Numbered from the stretch's first letter, positions 19,085-28,193 are shown. The stretch is 53,872 nucleotides of DNA from an uncultured Oscillospiraceae bacterium (GCA_944385445.1 CALWXF010000014.1:1-53872), one strand, 5' to 3'. Numbers and translations: made by a program. Notes: a model not told the origin generated them from the letters alone.

Positions 19085-19117
19085 CCAAAGCACCTCCTAT
19101 GCAAAACTTCTAAGAAC

Positions 19118-19146
19118 ATTGTAATCCATTCCCGCTGATTTGTAAA
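19118..19146 (-). promoter_or_regulatory. Promoter of the beta-CASP / DUF1576 unit
   Basis: On the minus strand TTTACA (19146-19141), a 17-base spacer and TACAAT (19123-19118) lie about 35 bases before the beta-CASP start codon. Confidence 0.7.
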
Positions 19147-19176
19147 GAACCACCTAAAGGTATGGCGTGGCGGGGG

Positions 19177-19479
19177 TTAGAAATTGAAAGAGGGGCAGTC
19201 CTGATATTTTTGGGGTAACGGAGTATCAAAGCCGATCCAGCCCAAGTTTTGCACCAGGGTAGAGGGGGTGTCGGGGAATTTGTACCGATTTAAGTACTCG
19301 ATAAAGTCCTCTTCGTTATAGACCAGTCCCCCTCGGGTTCGGTATTTTTTTGCGTCTGGGCTGCTGACCAGCCATTGGCAGCAAAATTCCTCACAGTATT
19401 CCTCCAGATTGTCTGCCACCACATCGGGCACGGCGTATACTTTTCGCTCTCCGTCAGCACTGATAATGACAGGTTTCAT
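19177..19479 (-). CDS. Small acidic protein of unknown function
   Basis: A 100-residue soluble protein that I do not recognise. It starts MKPVIISADGERK and has a Cys-rich stretch (YCEEFCCQW) followed by GGLVYNEEDFIEYLN and an aromatic C-terminus. ATG 19479 has GGAGGTGG upstream. The gene lies just after the tsf terminator and before the beta-CASP promoter, so it depends on read-through or on a promoter I cannot see. Good ribosome binding site, codon use like its neighbours and a fitted position support a real gene. Confidence 0.7.
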   Translation of the reverse strand: MKPVIISADGERKVYAVPDVVADNLEEYCEEFCCQWLVSSPDAKKYRTRGGLVYNEEDFIEYLNRYKFPDTPSTLVQNLGWIGFDTPLPQKYQDCPSFNF

Positions 19480-19497
19480 GAATCAACCACCTCCGTA

Positions 19498-19535
19498 AGA
19501 AAAAAGGGGATGCAGGCGGTGAAACCTGCATCCCC
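19498..19535 (-). terminator. Terminator of the rpsB-tsf operon
   Basis: On the minus strand GGGGATGCAGG pairs perfectly with CCTGCATCCCC over an 8-base loop, followed by a run of six T. It sits 20 bases after the tsf stop. Confidence 0.92.
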
Positions 19536-19556
19536 GAAAAAGGTTGGCAAATAAAA

Positions 19557-20471
19557 TTACTTAGCCAGCTGCTTGGCGATCTCCTCAGCGAAGTTCTCCT
19601 GCTTCTTCTCGATGCCCTCGCCCTTCTCGAAGCGCACGGCGTCACGGAAGGTGACGGTACCGCCCAGAGCCTTGGCAGCGGAAGCGATATACTTCTCCAC
19701 GGTCAGGTCGCCGTCCTTGACGAACTCCTGCTGGAGCAGGCAGTTCTCGGAGTAGAACTTGTTGAGCTTGCCGTCCACGATCTTCTCCTTGACCTGGTCA
19801 GGCTTGTTGGCCATCTTGGGATCGTTGGCCATCTGCACCAGCATGATCTTCTTCTCCTCAGCCAGCACGTCCTCGGTGACCTGGCTCTTGTCCCAGAAGC
19901 GGGGGTTCAGAGCGGCGATCTGCATGGCCACGTCCTTGCCGATCTCGGTGGCGTCGATGTCGCCCTCTACGTTCAGGGAGACCAGCACGCCGATCTTGCC
20001 GCCGGCGTGGATGTAGGGCACGCAGAAGCCCTCAGCGAAGCGGGCAAAGCGGCGAACCTTGATGTTCTCGCCGATGACCAGAACCATCTCCTGCTGCTGC
20101 TCCTGAACGGTCAGGTCGGTGCCGTCGTACTTGCAGGCCATCAGAGCGTCCAGGTCGGCGGGGTTGCAGGCAGCCACAGTGGCGGCCACGCCCTTGACGA
20201 AGTTGACGAACTTCTCGTTCTTGCCCACGAAGTCGGTCTCGGCATTGACCTCCACCACCACGCCCACGCCGTCGATGACAGCGGCGTAAGCCATACCCTC
20301 GGCGGCAATGCGGCCAGCCTTCTTGGCGGAAGCAGCCAGACCCTTCTCACGCAGGATCTCGATGGCCTTGTCCATGTCGCCCTCGGCCTCGGTGAGAGCC
20401 TTCTTGCAGTCCATCATGCCCACGCCGGTCATTTCGCGCAGCTTCTGTACGTCCTTAGCGGTAATACCCAT
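19557..20471 (-). CDS. tsf: Translation elongation factor Ts
   Basis: A 304-residue guanine-nucleotide exchange factor that recycles EF-Tu by releasing GDP. The N-terminal UBA-like segment (VQKLREMTGVGMMDCKKAL) and the core TDFVGKNEKF are diagnostic. ATG 20471 is preceded by GGAGGGAA. It lies 74 bases downstream of rpsB in the usual rpsB-tsf pairing, and the transcript ends at a strong terminator. Unlike the usual arrangement, the pair points away from pyrH-frr. Confidence 0.97.
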   Translation of the reverse strand: MGITAKDVQKLREMTGVGMMDCKKALTEAEGDMDKAIEILREKGLAASAKKAGRIAAEGMAYAAVIDGVGVVVEVNAETDFVGKNEKFVNFVKGVAATVAACNPADLDALMACKYDGTDLTVQEQQQEMVLVIGENIKVRRFARFAEGFCVPYIHAGGKIGVLVSLNVEGDIDATEIGKDVAMQIAALNPRFWDKSQVTEDVLAEEKKIMLVQMANDPKMANKPDQVKEKIVDGKLNKFYSENCLLQQEFVKDGDLTVEKYIASAAKALGGTVTFRDAVRFEKGEGIEKKQENFAEEIAKQLAK

Positions 20472-20504
20472 AGTATATTCCCTCCAAATTTGTAAATAAA
20501 CGAA

Positions 20505-20534
20505 TTGGCGCCCGCCCGACGGGACGGGCGCCAA
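20505..20534 (-). terminator. GC-rich hairpin between rpsB and tsf
   Basis: TTGGCGCCCG (20505-20514) and CGGGCGCCAA (20525-20534) form a perfect 10-bp stem. On the minus strand it is followed by the weak U-tract ATTCGTTTATTT. It probably attenuates transcription or protects the 3' end of rpsB mRNA, so that the two genes are expressed at different levels. Confidence 0.65.
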
Positions 20535-20545
20535 CCAATCACTGA

Positions 20546-21277
20546 TTACTCAGCAGCGGGAGCCTCAGCAGCCTCAGCGGCGGGAGCAGCGTCCACACCC
20601 TGGCGGCCCTCCTGCACGGCGTTGGCCATGACAGAGGAGATGAGCTTGATGGCGCGGATGGCGTCATCGTTGCCGGGAATCACATAGTCGATCTCGTCGG
20701 GATCGCAGTTGGTGTCCACGATGGCCACGATGGGGATGTTCAGCTTGCGGGCCTCGTTGATGGCGTTGCGCTCCTTGCGGGGGTCAACCACGAACAGGGC
20801 ACCGGGGAGCTTCTTCATCTCCACGACGCCGCCCAGGTACTTCTCCAGCTTCTCGATCTCGCCCAGCAGCTTCATGACTTCCTTCTTGGGGAGCATGTCG
20901 AAGGTGCCGTCCTCCTGCATCTTCTTGAGCTGGTTCAGACGGTCCACACGGGTACGCATGGTCTTGAAGTTGGTCATCATGCCGCCCAGCCAACGGGCGT
21001 TGACGTAGTACATACCGCAGCGGGAAGCCTCTTCCTTGATGGCCTCCTGAGCCTGCTTCTTGGTGCCCACGAAGAGCAGGGACTGGCCGTTGGCGGCGAT
21101 GTCACGCACGAAGGAGTAGGCCTCCTCCAGCTTCTTCACGGTCTTCTGCAGGTCAATGATATAAATACCATTGCGCTCGGTGTAGATGTAGGTGGCCATC
21201 TTGGGGTTCCACCGACGGGTCTGGTGGCCGAAGTGCACGCCGGCCTCCAGCAGCTGCTTCATAGATACGACTGCCAT
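20546..21277 (-). CDS. rpsB: 30S ribosomal protein S2
   Basis: A 243-residue S2 protein. It begins [18 protein letters not shown] and has the hallmark [20 protein letters not shown]. The C-terminus is a short Ala/Glu/Pro-rich tail ([11 protein letters not shown]), a disordered extension common in related bacteria. ATG 21277 has AGGAGG seven bases upstream. It is the first gene of the rpsB-tsf transcript, behind a promoter at 21391-21419 and a structured leader of about 107 bases. Confidence 0.98.
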   Translation of the reverse strand: MAVVSMKQLLEAGVHFGHQTRRWNPKMATYIYTERNGIYIIDLQKTVKKLEEAYSFVRDIAANGQSLLFVGTKKQAQEAIKEEASRCGMYYVNARWLGGMMTNFKTMRTRVDRLNQLKKMQEDGTFDMLPKKEVMKLLGEIEKLEKYLGGVVEMKKLPGALFVVDPRKERNAINEARKLNIPIVAIVDTNCDPDEIDYVIPGNDDAIRAIKLISSVMANAVQEGRQGVDAAPAAEAAEAPAAE

Positions 21278-21390
21278 TGTTTAGTTCCTCCTAAAATTTA
21301 GTTACTACCTCCGGGAGCCTCATCTCTTGCGCCAACCTTCCTGAGGAAAGCACATGACGAAAAATCCGCCCCCGTGCGGAATGCCCTGAA

Positions 21391-21419
21391 ATTCTATCAT
21401 AGAATTCCCGGATATGCAA
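21391..21419 (-). promoter_or_regulatory. Promoter of rpsB-tsf
   Basis: On the minus strand TTGCAT (21419-21414), a 17-base spacer and TAGAAT (21396-21391). Transcription should start near 21384. The leader then carries TCCGC/GCGGA followed by TTTTT (a weak terminator-like hairpin), CTTTCC/GGAAGG, and CUCC/GGAG, ahead of the ribosome binding site. Confidence 0.7.
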
Positions 21420-21447
21420 GTGGTTTTTTCTTCTTTTTACGATAAAA

Positions 21448-21729
21448 TTATGGATGCCGGGACTTGGCGTCGGGGTTTGCCTCCTGACGCCGCTGCCGAC
21501 CGTCCACCAAAATGAGGTCCTCGCCGAATCGGGTGATGGAGGACCAGGGAAACACGGTGTCCGGGTCCCGGCCCAGCAGGCCGAACCACCGGGGTTTTCC
21601 CGAGATGATGACGCTTTCAATTGTGCCGTTTTGGGCGTCGATTTCCACATCCCCGATGTATCCGTACCGTGTTCCATCGGCAATATCAATGACTTCCTTA
21701 TATTGCAGCTCAGAAATGTTGCAGATCAT
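21448..21729 (-). CDS. YlmC/YmxH-type PRC-barrel protein
   Basis: A 93-residue protein with a single PRC-barrel fold: GTRYGYIGDVEIDAQNG at about 19-35, a central FGLLGRDPD and FPWSSITRFGEDLILV. This matches the YlmC/YmxH family of Firmicutes, often found near sporulation or cell-division genes, with no settled biochemical role. ATG 21729 has GGAGGG upstream. It lies 170 bases upstream of rpsB on the same strand and is divergent from pyrH. The last dozen residues are polar and variable. Confidence 0.85.
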   Translation of the reverse strand: MICNISELQYKEVIDIADGTRYGYIGDVEIDAQNGTIESVIISGKPRWFGLLGRDPDTVFPWSSITRFGEDLILVDGRQRRQEANPDAKSRHP

Positions 21730-21800
21730 AGTATTCCCTCCTGTCTTCTATATGTATCCCCCTGAGTTTAGAGGTATGCAGGGGAGAGACCAGGGGATTT

Positions 21801-21820
21801 GGGAAAAAATTAATTTTCCC
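21801..21820. repeat. 20-bp AT-rich palindrome between ylmC-like gene and pyrH
   Basis: GGGAAAA and TTTTCCC flank six A/T bases in the divergent intergenic region. It could be an operator or a structural DNA element. A weak -10 candidate (TAAAAT, 21846-21851) for pyrH follows downstream. Confidence 0.45.
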
Positions 21821-21884
21821 ACTAGGCAAGAAGGAGATTCTGTATTAAAATAGGGCTGATAACAGAATTCGGAGGTATTACCCC

Positions 21885-22601
21885 ATGAATGAATGGAAGT
21901 ATAAACGTGTGCTGCTGAAGGTCAGTGGTGAAGCTCTGGCCGGGGATGCTGGCCGTGGGCTGGATTTTGATGTGATTGACCGTGTGTGCGACGCCATTGC
22001 CCGGTGCAACAAGGCTGGTCTGGAGGTCGGCATCGTAGTGGGTGGCGGCAACTTCTGGCGTGGCCTGAAGGACGGCAAGGGTATGCACGAGCGCACCCGT
22101 GCCGACCACATGGGCATGTTGGCCACCACCATCAACTGTCTGGCCCTGGCTGATATCCTGGAGCAGAAGGGCGTGGACGTGCGGGTGCAGACCGCCATTG
22201 AGATGCGGGCCATGGCCGAGCCCTACATCCGTTCCCGTGCCATCCGCCACCTGGAGAAGGGCCGTGTGGTGATTTTCGGCTGCGGCACCGGCAACCCCTT
22301 CTTCTCCACCGATACCGCCGCTGTGCTGCGGGCCGCTGAGATTGACGCTGACGTCATTCTGCTGGCAAAGAATGTGGATGGCGTGTACTCTGCTGATCCC
22401 AATCTGGACCCCAATGCGGTGAAGTACGACACCATTACCTATGATGATATTCTGGCCCAGCACCTGCAGGTGATGGACTCCACAGCCACCTCTCTGTCCA
22501 TGGACAACAAGATCCCTGTGATTCTGTTTGCCCTGAAGGACCCGGAGAACATTCTCCGCGTGGCCCGTGGTGAGAAAATTGGTACCATTGTAAAGGATTA
22601 A
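21885..22601 (+). CDS. pyrH: UMP kinase
   Basis: A 238-residue bacterial UMP kinase of the amino-acid-kinase fold, which phosphorylates UMP to UDP with ATP in pyrimidine nucleotide synthesis. Diagnostic segments are [12 protein letters not shown] at the N-terminus, [11 protein letters not shown], the Gly-rich [13 protein letters not shown] and [14 protein letters not shown]. The homohexamer is normally activated by GTP and inhibited by UTP. ATG 21885 has GGAGG upstream, and frr follows after 12 bases. Confidence 0.98.
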   Translation: MNEWKYKRVLLKVSGEALAGDAGRGLDFDVIDRVCDAIARCNKAGLEVGIVVGGGNFWRGLKDGKGMHERTRADHMGMLATTINCLALADILEQKGVDVRVQTAIEMRAMAEPYIRSRAIRHLEKGRVVIFGCGTGNPFFSTDTAAVLRAAEIDADVILLAKNVDGVYSADPNLDPNAVKYDTITYDDILAQHLQVMDSTATSLSMDNKIPVILFALKDPENILRVARGEKIGTIVKD

Positions 22602-22613
22602 GGAGGAAAAACC

Positions 22614-23168
22614 ATGACGGAACTGTGTAAGCCCTTTGACGGAAAGATGGTCAAGACCATTGAGGTGGTCAAGAGTGATTTTGCCGGTGTCCGTGCCGGC
22701 CGTGCCAACGCTGGTGTTCTGGACCGCATTCAGGTGGAATACTATGGTACTCCCACCCCCATTCAGCAGGTAGCCAGCATTTCCACCCCCGATCCCCGCA
22801 CCCTGGCCATCCAGCCCTGGGACAGCTCTCTGCTGCGTGACATTGAGCGGGCGATTCTGAGCTCCGATCTGGGTATCAATCCCCAGAACGATGGCCGTGT
22901 GATCCGCCTGGCTTTCCCCCAGCTCACGGAGGAGCGCCGTATGGAGCTGACGAAGCAGGTGCGCAAGTATGGCGAGAGCGGCAAGGTTGCCATCCGCAAC
23001 ATCCGCCGGGACGCCATGGAGCACTTCAAGGATTTGAAGAAGAAGTCTGAGATCACCGAGGACCAGTTCAAGGACTACGAGGATGAGATTCAGACCATCA
23101 CCGACAAGCGGTGCAAGGAGATCGATGCACTCACCGCTGAGAAGGAAAAGGAGCTCATGGCGGTGTAA
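22614..23168 (+). CDS. frr: Ribosome recycling factor
   Basis: A 184-residue RRF, which with EF-G splits post-termination ribosomes. It has the expected FAGVRAGRANAGVLDRI segment, YYGTPTPIQQVASIS, and the C-terminal coiled-coil region with RREAMEHFK-like text (RRDAMEHFKDLKKK). ATG 22614 is preceded by AAGGAGG and lies 12 bases after pyrH. A hairpin with a broken U-tract follows. Confidence 0.98.
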   Translation: MTELCKPFDGKMVKTIEVVKSDFAGVRAGRANAGVLDRIQVEYYGTPTPIQQVASISTPDPRTLAIQPWDSSLLRDIERAILSSDLGINPQNDGRVIRLAFPQLTEERRMELTKQVRKYGESGKVAIRNIRRDAMEHFKDLKKKSEITEDQFKDYEDEIQTITDKRCKEIDALTAEKEKELMAV

Positions 23169-23194
23169 TCCACACCATTGTACCATGCAATACC

Positions 23195-23234
23195 AGCGGG
23201 GCGAAGGTACGCCCCGCTTGTGTTGTATTTTTGG
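23195..23234 (+). terminator. Terminator-like hairpin between frr and uppS
   Basis: AGCGGGGCG pairs with CGCCCCGCT over a 6-base loop and is followed by TTGTGTTGTATTTTT. The imperfect U-tract suggests partial termination that lowers expression of the downstream lipid/isoprenoid genes relative to pyrH-frr. Confidence 0.7.
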
Positions 23235-23276
23235 GATGGAATGTCCATACTTTGAAATAGATTAGGATGGGTGAAC

Positions 23277-24020
23277 ATGGCGTTATTTAATCGTAAAACC
23301 CAGACACCCCAGGTAGATATGAGCCGTTTGCCCCGGCATATTGCCATCATCATGGATGGCAATGGCCGGTGGGCCAAAAAACGGGGTCTGCCCCGCAAGG
23401 CGGGACACGCCGCTGGGGCGGAGACCTTCCGCACCATTGCCACCTATGCCAAGGAGCTGGGGCTGGAGTACCTGACGGTGTATGCCTTTTCCACGGAGAA
23501 CTGGAAGCGGCCGGAGGATGAGGTGTCCTCCATCATGGGCCTGTTGGAGCGGTACCTGAAAGAGGCCATTGAGACCATGGCCAAGGATAAGGTGAAGATG
23601 GCCTTTTTCGGAGACCTGTCTCCCCTGAGTTCCAAGCTCCAGGAGCTGTGCCATCAGACCGAGGAGATTTCCAAGGGCTACGACGGCTGCCAGGTGAACA
23701 TCTGCTTCAACTACGGCGGCCGGGCGGAGATCATCCGGGCGGCAGCGGAGTTTGCCCGCCGGTGCCAGCAGGGACAGATGAGTCCCGAGGACCTCACCGA
23801 GGAGGCCCTGGGTGACCTGCTCTACTCCGCCGGTGTACCGGACCCGGACCTGGTGATTCGTCCCAGCGGCGAGGTGCGCATCTCCAACTTCCTGCTGTGG
23901 CAGTCTGCCTACTCTGAGTTTTACTTTACCGATGTGCTCTGGCCCGACTTTACCAAAGAGGAACTGCTGCGGGCAATTGCCGATTTTCAGAATCGCTCCC
24001 GGCGATTTGGAGGGGTGTAA
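23277..24020 (+). CDS. uppS: Isoprenyl transferase (undecaprenyl diphosphate synthase)
   Basis: A 247-residue cis-prenyltransferase that builds undecaprenyl diphosphate, the lipid carrier for peptidoglycan and wall polymers. The substrate Asp lies in IAIIMDGNGRWA, followed by RKAGHAAG; the C-terminal DLVIRPSGEVRISNFLLWQ is the second family signature. ATG 23277 is used; GTG 23271 lies in frame but overlaps the ribosome binding site. Its stop is 3 bases before cdsA. Confidence 0.96.
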   Translation: MALFNRKTQTPQVDMSRLPRHIAIIMDGNGRWAKKRGLPRKAGHAAGAETFRTIATYAKELGLEYLTVYAFSTENWKRPEDEVSSIMGLLERYLKEAIETMAKDKVKMAFFGDLSPLSSKLQELCHQTEEISKGYDGCQVNICFNYGGRAEIIRAAAEFARRCQQGQMSPEDLTEEALGDLLYSAGVPDPDLVIRPSGEVRISNFLLWQSAYSEFYFTDVLWPDFTKEELLRAIADFQNRSRRFGGV

Positions 24021-24023
24021 GGG

Positions 24024-24848
24024 ATGTTGGTACGAATTGCGGTTGCAGTGGTGTTTGTCCCTCTGCTGTTGCTGGCTATGCTGCCCAGCTCGCCCCTGAT
24101 TTGGTCCATTGTGGTGGCAGCCATTGCCGCTGCCGCCTCCTTTGAACTGCTGCGTGCGGCGGGGGAAAACAAAGTTTCCCCCTGGATGACCTGTGTTGCA
24201 GTACTTTCTGCCGCCCTGATCCCCCTGGGTTGCTGGATGGGGAAGGGAACCACCACGGTAAGCGTATGTACCTTTGTGGTGATGGCTGTGTCCTTTTGGT
24301 GCGCCATCCGGGCCTATGACGAGGGGACGGCACCCATCGGCTTTTACCATGTGATGCTCACCCTGTTCTCCGGCGTGCTCATTCCCCTGGGGCTGTCCGC
24401 TCTGGTCTTGCTGAAACTGATGGACCATGGAGAGTATTGGGTGCTCTTTGCGGTGCTCATGGCCTTTGTCACCGATGCGGGGGCCTATTTTGTGGGCGTG
24501 TTCCTGGGAAAGCATCGTGGCATCACCAAGGTCAGCCCCAATAAGAGCCTGGAGGGCTATATCGGTGGTTTCGTCTTTGGTGTGCTCTATGCGCTGGCCT
24601 ACGGCGGCGTCATTCAGGCCATCAGCCACAATCCGGTCAACTTCCTGCCTTTGGTGCTCTCGGGACTGGTGGGCGCTCTGGCCACCGAGCTGGGCGACCT
24701 GTCCTTCTCCTTCATCAAGCGGGAATTCGGCGTGAAGGACTATGGGCATCTCCTCCCCGGACATGGGGGGATGCTGGACCGCTTTGACAGCATGATTTTC
24801 TGTGCCCCTGTGGTGCTCTTCATCCTCCAGGCCATCCCTGTGCTGTGA
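24024..24848 (+). CDS. cdsA: Phosphatidate cytidylyltransferase
   Basis: A 274-residue membrane enzyme that makes CDP-diacylglycerol from phosphatidic acid and CTP for phospholipid synthesis. It has about seven spans. The family signature is seen as VSPNKSLEGYIGGF and the C-terminal GDLSFSFIKREFGVKD ending in LPGHGGMLDRFDS. ATG 24024 has GGAGGGG at the end of uppS, so the two are coupled. Confidence 0.96.
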   Translation: MLVRIAVAVVFVPLLLLAMLPSSPLIWSIVVAAIAAAASFELLRAAGENKVSPWMTCVAVLSAALIPLGCWMGKGTTTVSVCTFVVMAVSFWCAIRAYDEGTAPIGFYHVMLTLFSGVLIPLGLSALVLLKLMDHGEYWVLFAVLMAFVTDAGAYFVGVFLGKHRGITKVSPNKSLEGYIGGFVFGVLYALAYGGVIQAISHNPVNFLPLVLSGLVGALATELGDLSFSFIKREFGVKDYGHLLPGHGGMLDRFDSMIFCAPVVLFILQAIPVL

Positions 24849-24885
24849 CCATGGCCTGGACCAGATATAGAAATTGAGGGATAAC

Positions 24886-26034
24886 ATGAAACGAACCTTA
24901 TCCATTTTAGGCTCCACCGGCTCCATCGGTCGGCAGACCCTGGACGTGGCCCAGGCCTGCGGCCACCAGGTGGCGGCCCTGACGGTAAACCGCAGCGTGG
25001 AGCTGGCCGAGGAGCAGGCCCGGCAGTTCCAGCCCCAGCTGGTGGTGGCGGTGGACGAAGCTGCTGCACGGGATTTGAAACAGCGCCTTTCCGACACCTC
25101 CATCCGAGTGGTGGGGGGCCGGGAGGGCCTGATGGAGGCCGCTACGCTGCCCCAGGCGGACACCGTGGTCACTGCCGTGGTGGGGATCGCCGGACTGGAG
25201 CCCACCCTGGCCGCCATTGACCAGGGCAAACGCATTGCCTTGGCCAATAAGGAGACCCTGGTGTGCGCCGGGGACCTGGTGATGCGCCGGGCAGAGGAGA
25301 AGGGGGCGGAGATCGTCCCTGTGGATTCCGAGCACTCCGCAATCTTCCAGTGCCTCCAGGGCTGCAAGGACCGGGGCGAGGTAAAACGCCTCATCATCAC
25401 CGCCTCCGGCGGTCCCTTCTTTGGCAAAACCAAGGAGGAGCTGGAGCATGTGACCCGTGCCCAGGCCCTGCGCCATCCCAACTGGGCCATGGGAGCCAAA
25501 ATCACCATCGACTCCGCCACTTTGATGAACAAGGGCCTGGAGTTTATCGAGGCCATGCGGCTCTACCACATGCCACCCCAGCAGATTCAGGTGGTGGTAC
25601 ATCGTGAGAGCATCATCCACTCCCTGGTGGAGTTCAACGACGGGGCCATTCTGGCCCAGCTGGGCACCGCTGACATGCGGGTGCCCATCCAGTACGCCTT
25701 GACCTGGCCGGAGCGCACGCCCGGCCCAGCCACCCCGCTGGACCTGCTCACTTGTCCGCCCCTGACCTTTGCCAAGCCCGACCCGGACACCTTCCGGTGC
25801 CTGGGATTGGCTCTGGAGTGCGCCCAGAAGGGCGGCACCTCCACGGCCATCCTCAACGGGGCCAACGAGGTGGCGGTGGAGCTGTTCCTGGAGGAGAAAA
25901 TCTCCTTCCTGGACATTGCCCGACTGGTGGAGGGCGCTTTGGAGCGGGTGGCATCCAAACCCGCCGACACCCTGGAGGACGTGCTGGAGGCAGACCGGGA
26001 GGCCCGGCAGGCAGTCCGTGACTTGTTAATCTGA
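24886..26034 (+). CDS. dxr: 1-deoxy-D-xylulose 5-phosphate reductoisomerase
   Basis: A 382-residue NADPH-dependent enzyme that commits carbon to the methylerythritol phosphate (MEP) pathway of isoprenoid synthesis. The Rossmann motif ILGSTGSIGRQTLD is at the N-terminus; NKETLV, the metal/substrate segment VDSEHSAIFQCL and ITASGGPF are diagnostic, with INGANEVAV-like text (LNGANEVAV) near the C-terminus. ATG 24886 is preceded by GAGGG; TTG 24874 is in frame but less likely. It lies between cdsA and rseP, so the product feeds the uppS pathway of the same operon. Confidence 0.97.
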   Translation: MKRTLSILGSTGSIGRQTLDVAQACGHQVAALTVNRSVELAEEQARQFQPQLVVAVDEAAARDLKQRLSDTSIRVVGGREGLMEAATLPQADTVVTAVVGIAGLEPTLAAIDQGKRIALANKETLVCAGDLVMRRAEEKGAEIVPVDSEHSAIFQCLQGCKDRGEVKRLIITASGGPFFGKTKEELEHVTRAQALRHPNWAMGAKITIDSATLMNKGLEFIEAMRLYHMPPQQIQVVVHRESIIHSLVEFNDGAILAQLGTADMRVPIQYALTWPERTPGPATPLDLLTCPPLTFAKPDPDTFRCLGLALECAQKGGTSTAILNGANEVAVELFLEEKISFLDIARLVEGALERVASKPADTLEDVLEADREARQAVRDLLI

Positions 26035-26045
26035 GGTGAACATCT

Positions 26046-27116
26046 TTGGAGCGAATCTTCTTTATTCTCTTGGCAATTCTCATCTTCGGCGTGATGATTG
26101 CCATTCACGAGTTCGGGCACTTCATCACCGCCAAGCTGTTGGGAATCCGAGTGAATGAATTTGCCATCGGTATGGGTCCGGCGCTGTGGAGCCGTACCCG
26201 TGGCGAGACCCAGTACTCCCTGCGGGCCTTCCCCATCGGCGGCTACTGCGCCATGGAAGGGGAGGACGAGGACACCGGGGACGAGCGAGCCTTCAGCATC
26301 CAGCCCGCCTGGAAGAAAATCATCGTCCTGTGCGCCGGTTCCTTTATGAACTTTCTCATGGGCCTGGTCATCGTCCTGGTGCTGTATATGGGAGTGACCC
26401 AAGTGCGGGTGCCGGTGATCACCCAGCTGGCCGACGGCTTCCAGCTGGAAGGGGAGTCGGGGCTCATGGTGGGGGATGAAATCCTCTCCGTGGATGGCCA
26501 CGGCATCTGGGTCTATGAGGATGTGCTCACCTTCCTCTCCCGCAACGACGGCAACGGCATGGACCTGACGGTACGGCGTGACGGGGAAAAGGTGGTGCTT
26601 AAAGATCTGCCCATGGAGCGCTTTGAGTATGAGTACCAGGGACAGACCTCCTACGGCTTCGGCCTGATTTTTGAGCGGGTAGACGATCTTTCCATCTGGG
26701 GCAGGGTGGAGTTGGCCACCGCCCAGACCTTTGACTTTGTGCGCACCGTCTGGATGACCCTGGGCGACCTGGTCACCGGCCGGGTGGGCGTGGACCAGAT
26801 GTCCGGCGTCATCGGTGTGGTGGACGTGGTCAGCGAGGTGGGCACTCAGTCCGACTCCATCCTGGTGGGCGTTCAGAATGTGTTCTATATCATGGCTTTG
26901 ATTGCTGTCAACCTGGCCGTGATGAACATGCTGCCCATTCCCGCTCTGGACGGAGGCCGGGTGTTCTTCGTCCTGCTCAACGCCATTTCGTACCTCTTTT
27001 TCCGGCGGCACATCCCCCAGCGGCTGGAGGGGTATATCCACGCTGTGGCCCTGGTGCTGCTGCTGGTGGTGATGCTCCTCATCGCCTTCCAGGATGTGTG
27101 GAAAATCGTGGTGTAA
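26046..27116 (+). CDS. rseP: RIP site-2 zinc metalloprotease
   Basis: A 356-residue intramembrane M50 protease (RseP/RasP). Zinc ligands and the catalytic Glu are H21-E22-F-G-H25 in the first span. A PDZ domain sits about 115-200 (DGFQLEGESGLMVGDEILSVDG), and the third zinc ligand is in NMLPIPALDGGR. The family cleaves anti-sigma factors, signal-peptide remnants and FtsL. The start is TTG 26046, supported by GAGGTG eight bases upstream; there is no in-frame ATG before the catalytic motif. Confidence 0.95.
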   Translation: MERIFFILLAILIFGVMIAIHEFGHFITAKLLGIRVNEFAIGMGPALWSRTRGETQYSLRAFPIGGYCAMEGEDEDTGDERAFSIQPAWKKIIVLCAGSFMNFLMGLVIVLVLYMGVTQVRVPVITQLADGFQLEGESGLMVGDEILSVDGHGIWVYEDVLTFLSRNDGNGMDLTVRRDGEKVVLKDLPMERFEYEYQGQTSYGFGLIFERVDDLSIWGRVELATAQTFDFVRTVWMTLGDLVTGRVGVDQMSGVIGVVDVVSEVGTQSDSILVGVQNVFYIMALIAVNLAVMNMLPIPALDGGRVFFVLLNAISYLFFRRHIPQRLEGYIHAVALVLLLVVMLLIAFQDVWKIVV

Positions 27117-27140
27117 ATACTGGAAAGGAAGTGACCTTGC

Positions 27141-28178
27141 ATGACTCGACAAATTCATGTGGGGAACGTCGCCATCGGAGGCGGCGCCCCCGTCTCCATT
27201 CAATCCATGACCAACACCCCCACCCATGACGTGGAGGCCACCTTGGCCCAGATCCGGGCTCTGGCGGCGGCTGGCTGTGAGATCGTCCGGGTGGCCGTTC
27301 CCGATGAGCGGGCCGCCCAGGCGGTGGCCGCTTTGAAGGCGGGCAGCCCGCTGCCCCTGGTGGCGGACATCCACTTCGACTATCGCCTGGCCCTCACCGC
27401 TGTGGAGGGGGGCATTGATAAAATCCGCATCAACCCCGGCAACATCGGTTCGGAGGACCGGGTGGAAGCGGTGGCCAAGGCCTGTAAGGAACGGGGCATC
27501 CCCATCCGCATCGGTGTCAACGGCGGCTCTCTGGAGAAGCCCCTGTTGGAGAAGTACGGCGGACCCACCCCGGAGGCCTTGGTGGAGAGCGCCCTGGGCC
27601 ATGTGGCCCTGCTGGAGAAGTACGGGTTTGAGGACATCTGCATCTCCATGAAGTCCTCCTCGGTGCCCACCACCATGCGGGCCTATCAGCTCATGGCCCA
27701 GAAGTATGACTTTCCTCTGCACCTGGGGGTCACCGAGGCGGGCACTGCCGACATTGGCTCCATCAAGTCCGCCGCTGGCATCGGCGGCCTGCTGGGCCTG
27801 GGCATCGGCGACACCTTCCGGGTCACCCTCACCGCCGACCCGGTGGAGGAGATCGTGCTGGCCAAGAAGATTCTCAAGGCGGTGGGCCTGCGCAAGGACG
27901 GCCCCGAGCTGATCTCCTGTCCCACCTGTGGCCGCACCCAGATCGACCTCATCCCCATGGCCCACAAGGTGGAGGAGCTTTTGAAGGGCGTGGACAAGCC
28001 CATCACCGTGGCTGTGATGGGGTGCGTGGTCAACGGCCCCGGAGAGGCCCGCCATGCCGATGTGGGCATCGCCGGAGGCAAGGGAGAGGGCGTGCTCTTC
28101 CTCCACGGGGAGATCGTGGACAAGGCCCCGGAGGACCAACTCATTCCCCGTCTTATGGCCCTCATTGATACCCTGTGA
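27141..28178 (+). CDS. ispG: 4-hydroxy-3-methylbut-2-en-1-yl diphosphate synthase
   Basis: A 345-residue iron-sulfur enzyme of the MEP pathway that converts MEcPP to HMBPP. The TIM-barrel part starts [20 protein letters not shown]. The [4Fe-4S] ligands are in SCPTCGRTQ and [13 protein letters not shown]-terminal as in the bacterial short form. ATG 27141 follows GGAAAGGAAG. It lies between rseP and polC and gives the operon two MEP enzymes (dxr and ispG). Confidence 0.97.
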   Translation: MTRQIHVGNVAIGGGAPVSIQSMTNTPTHDVEATLAQIRALAAAGCEIVRVAVPDERAAQAVAALKAGSPLPLVADIHFDYRLALTAVEGGIDKIRINPGNIGSEDRVEAVAKACKERGIPIRIGVNGGSLEKPLLEKYGGPTPEALVESALGHVALLEKYGFEDICISMKSSSVPTTMRAYQLMAQKYDFPLHLGVTEAGTADIGSIKSAAGIGGLLGLGIGDTFRVTLTADPVEEIVLAKKILKAVGLRKDGPELISCPTCGRTQIDLIPMAHKVEELLKGVDKPITVAVMGCVVNGPGEARHADVGIAGGKGEGVLFLHGEIVDKAPEDQLIPRLMALIDTL

Positions 28179-28193
28179 CAAGGAGTACATCAC

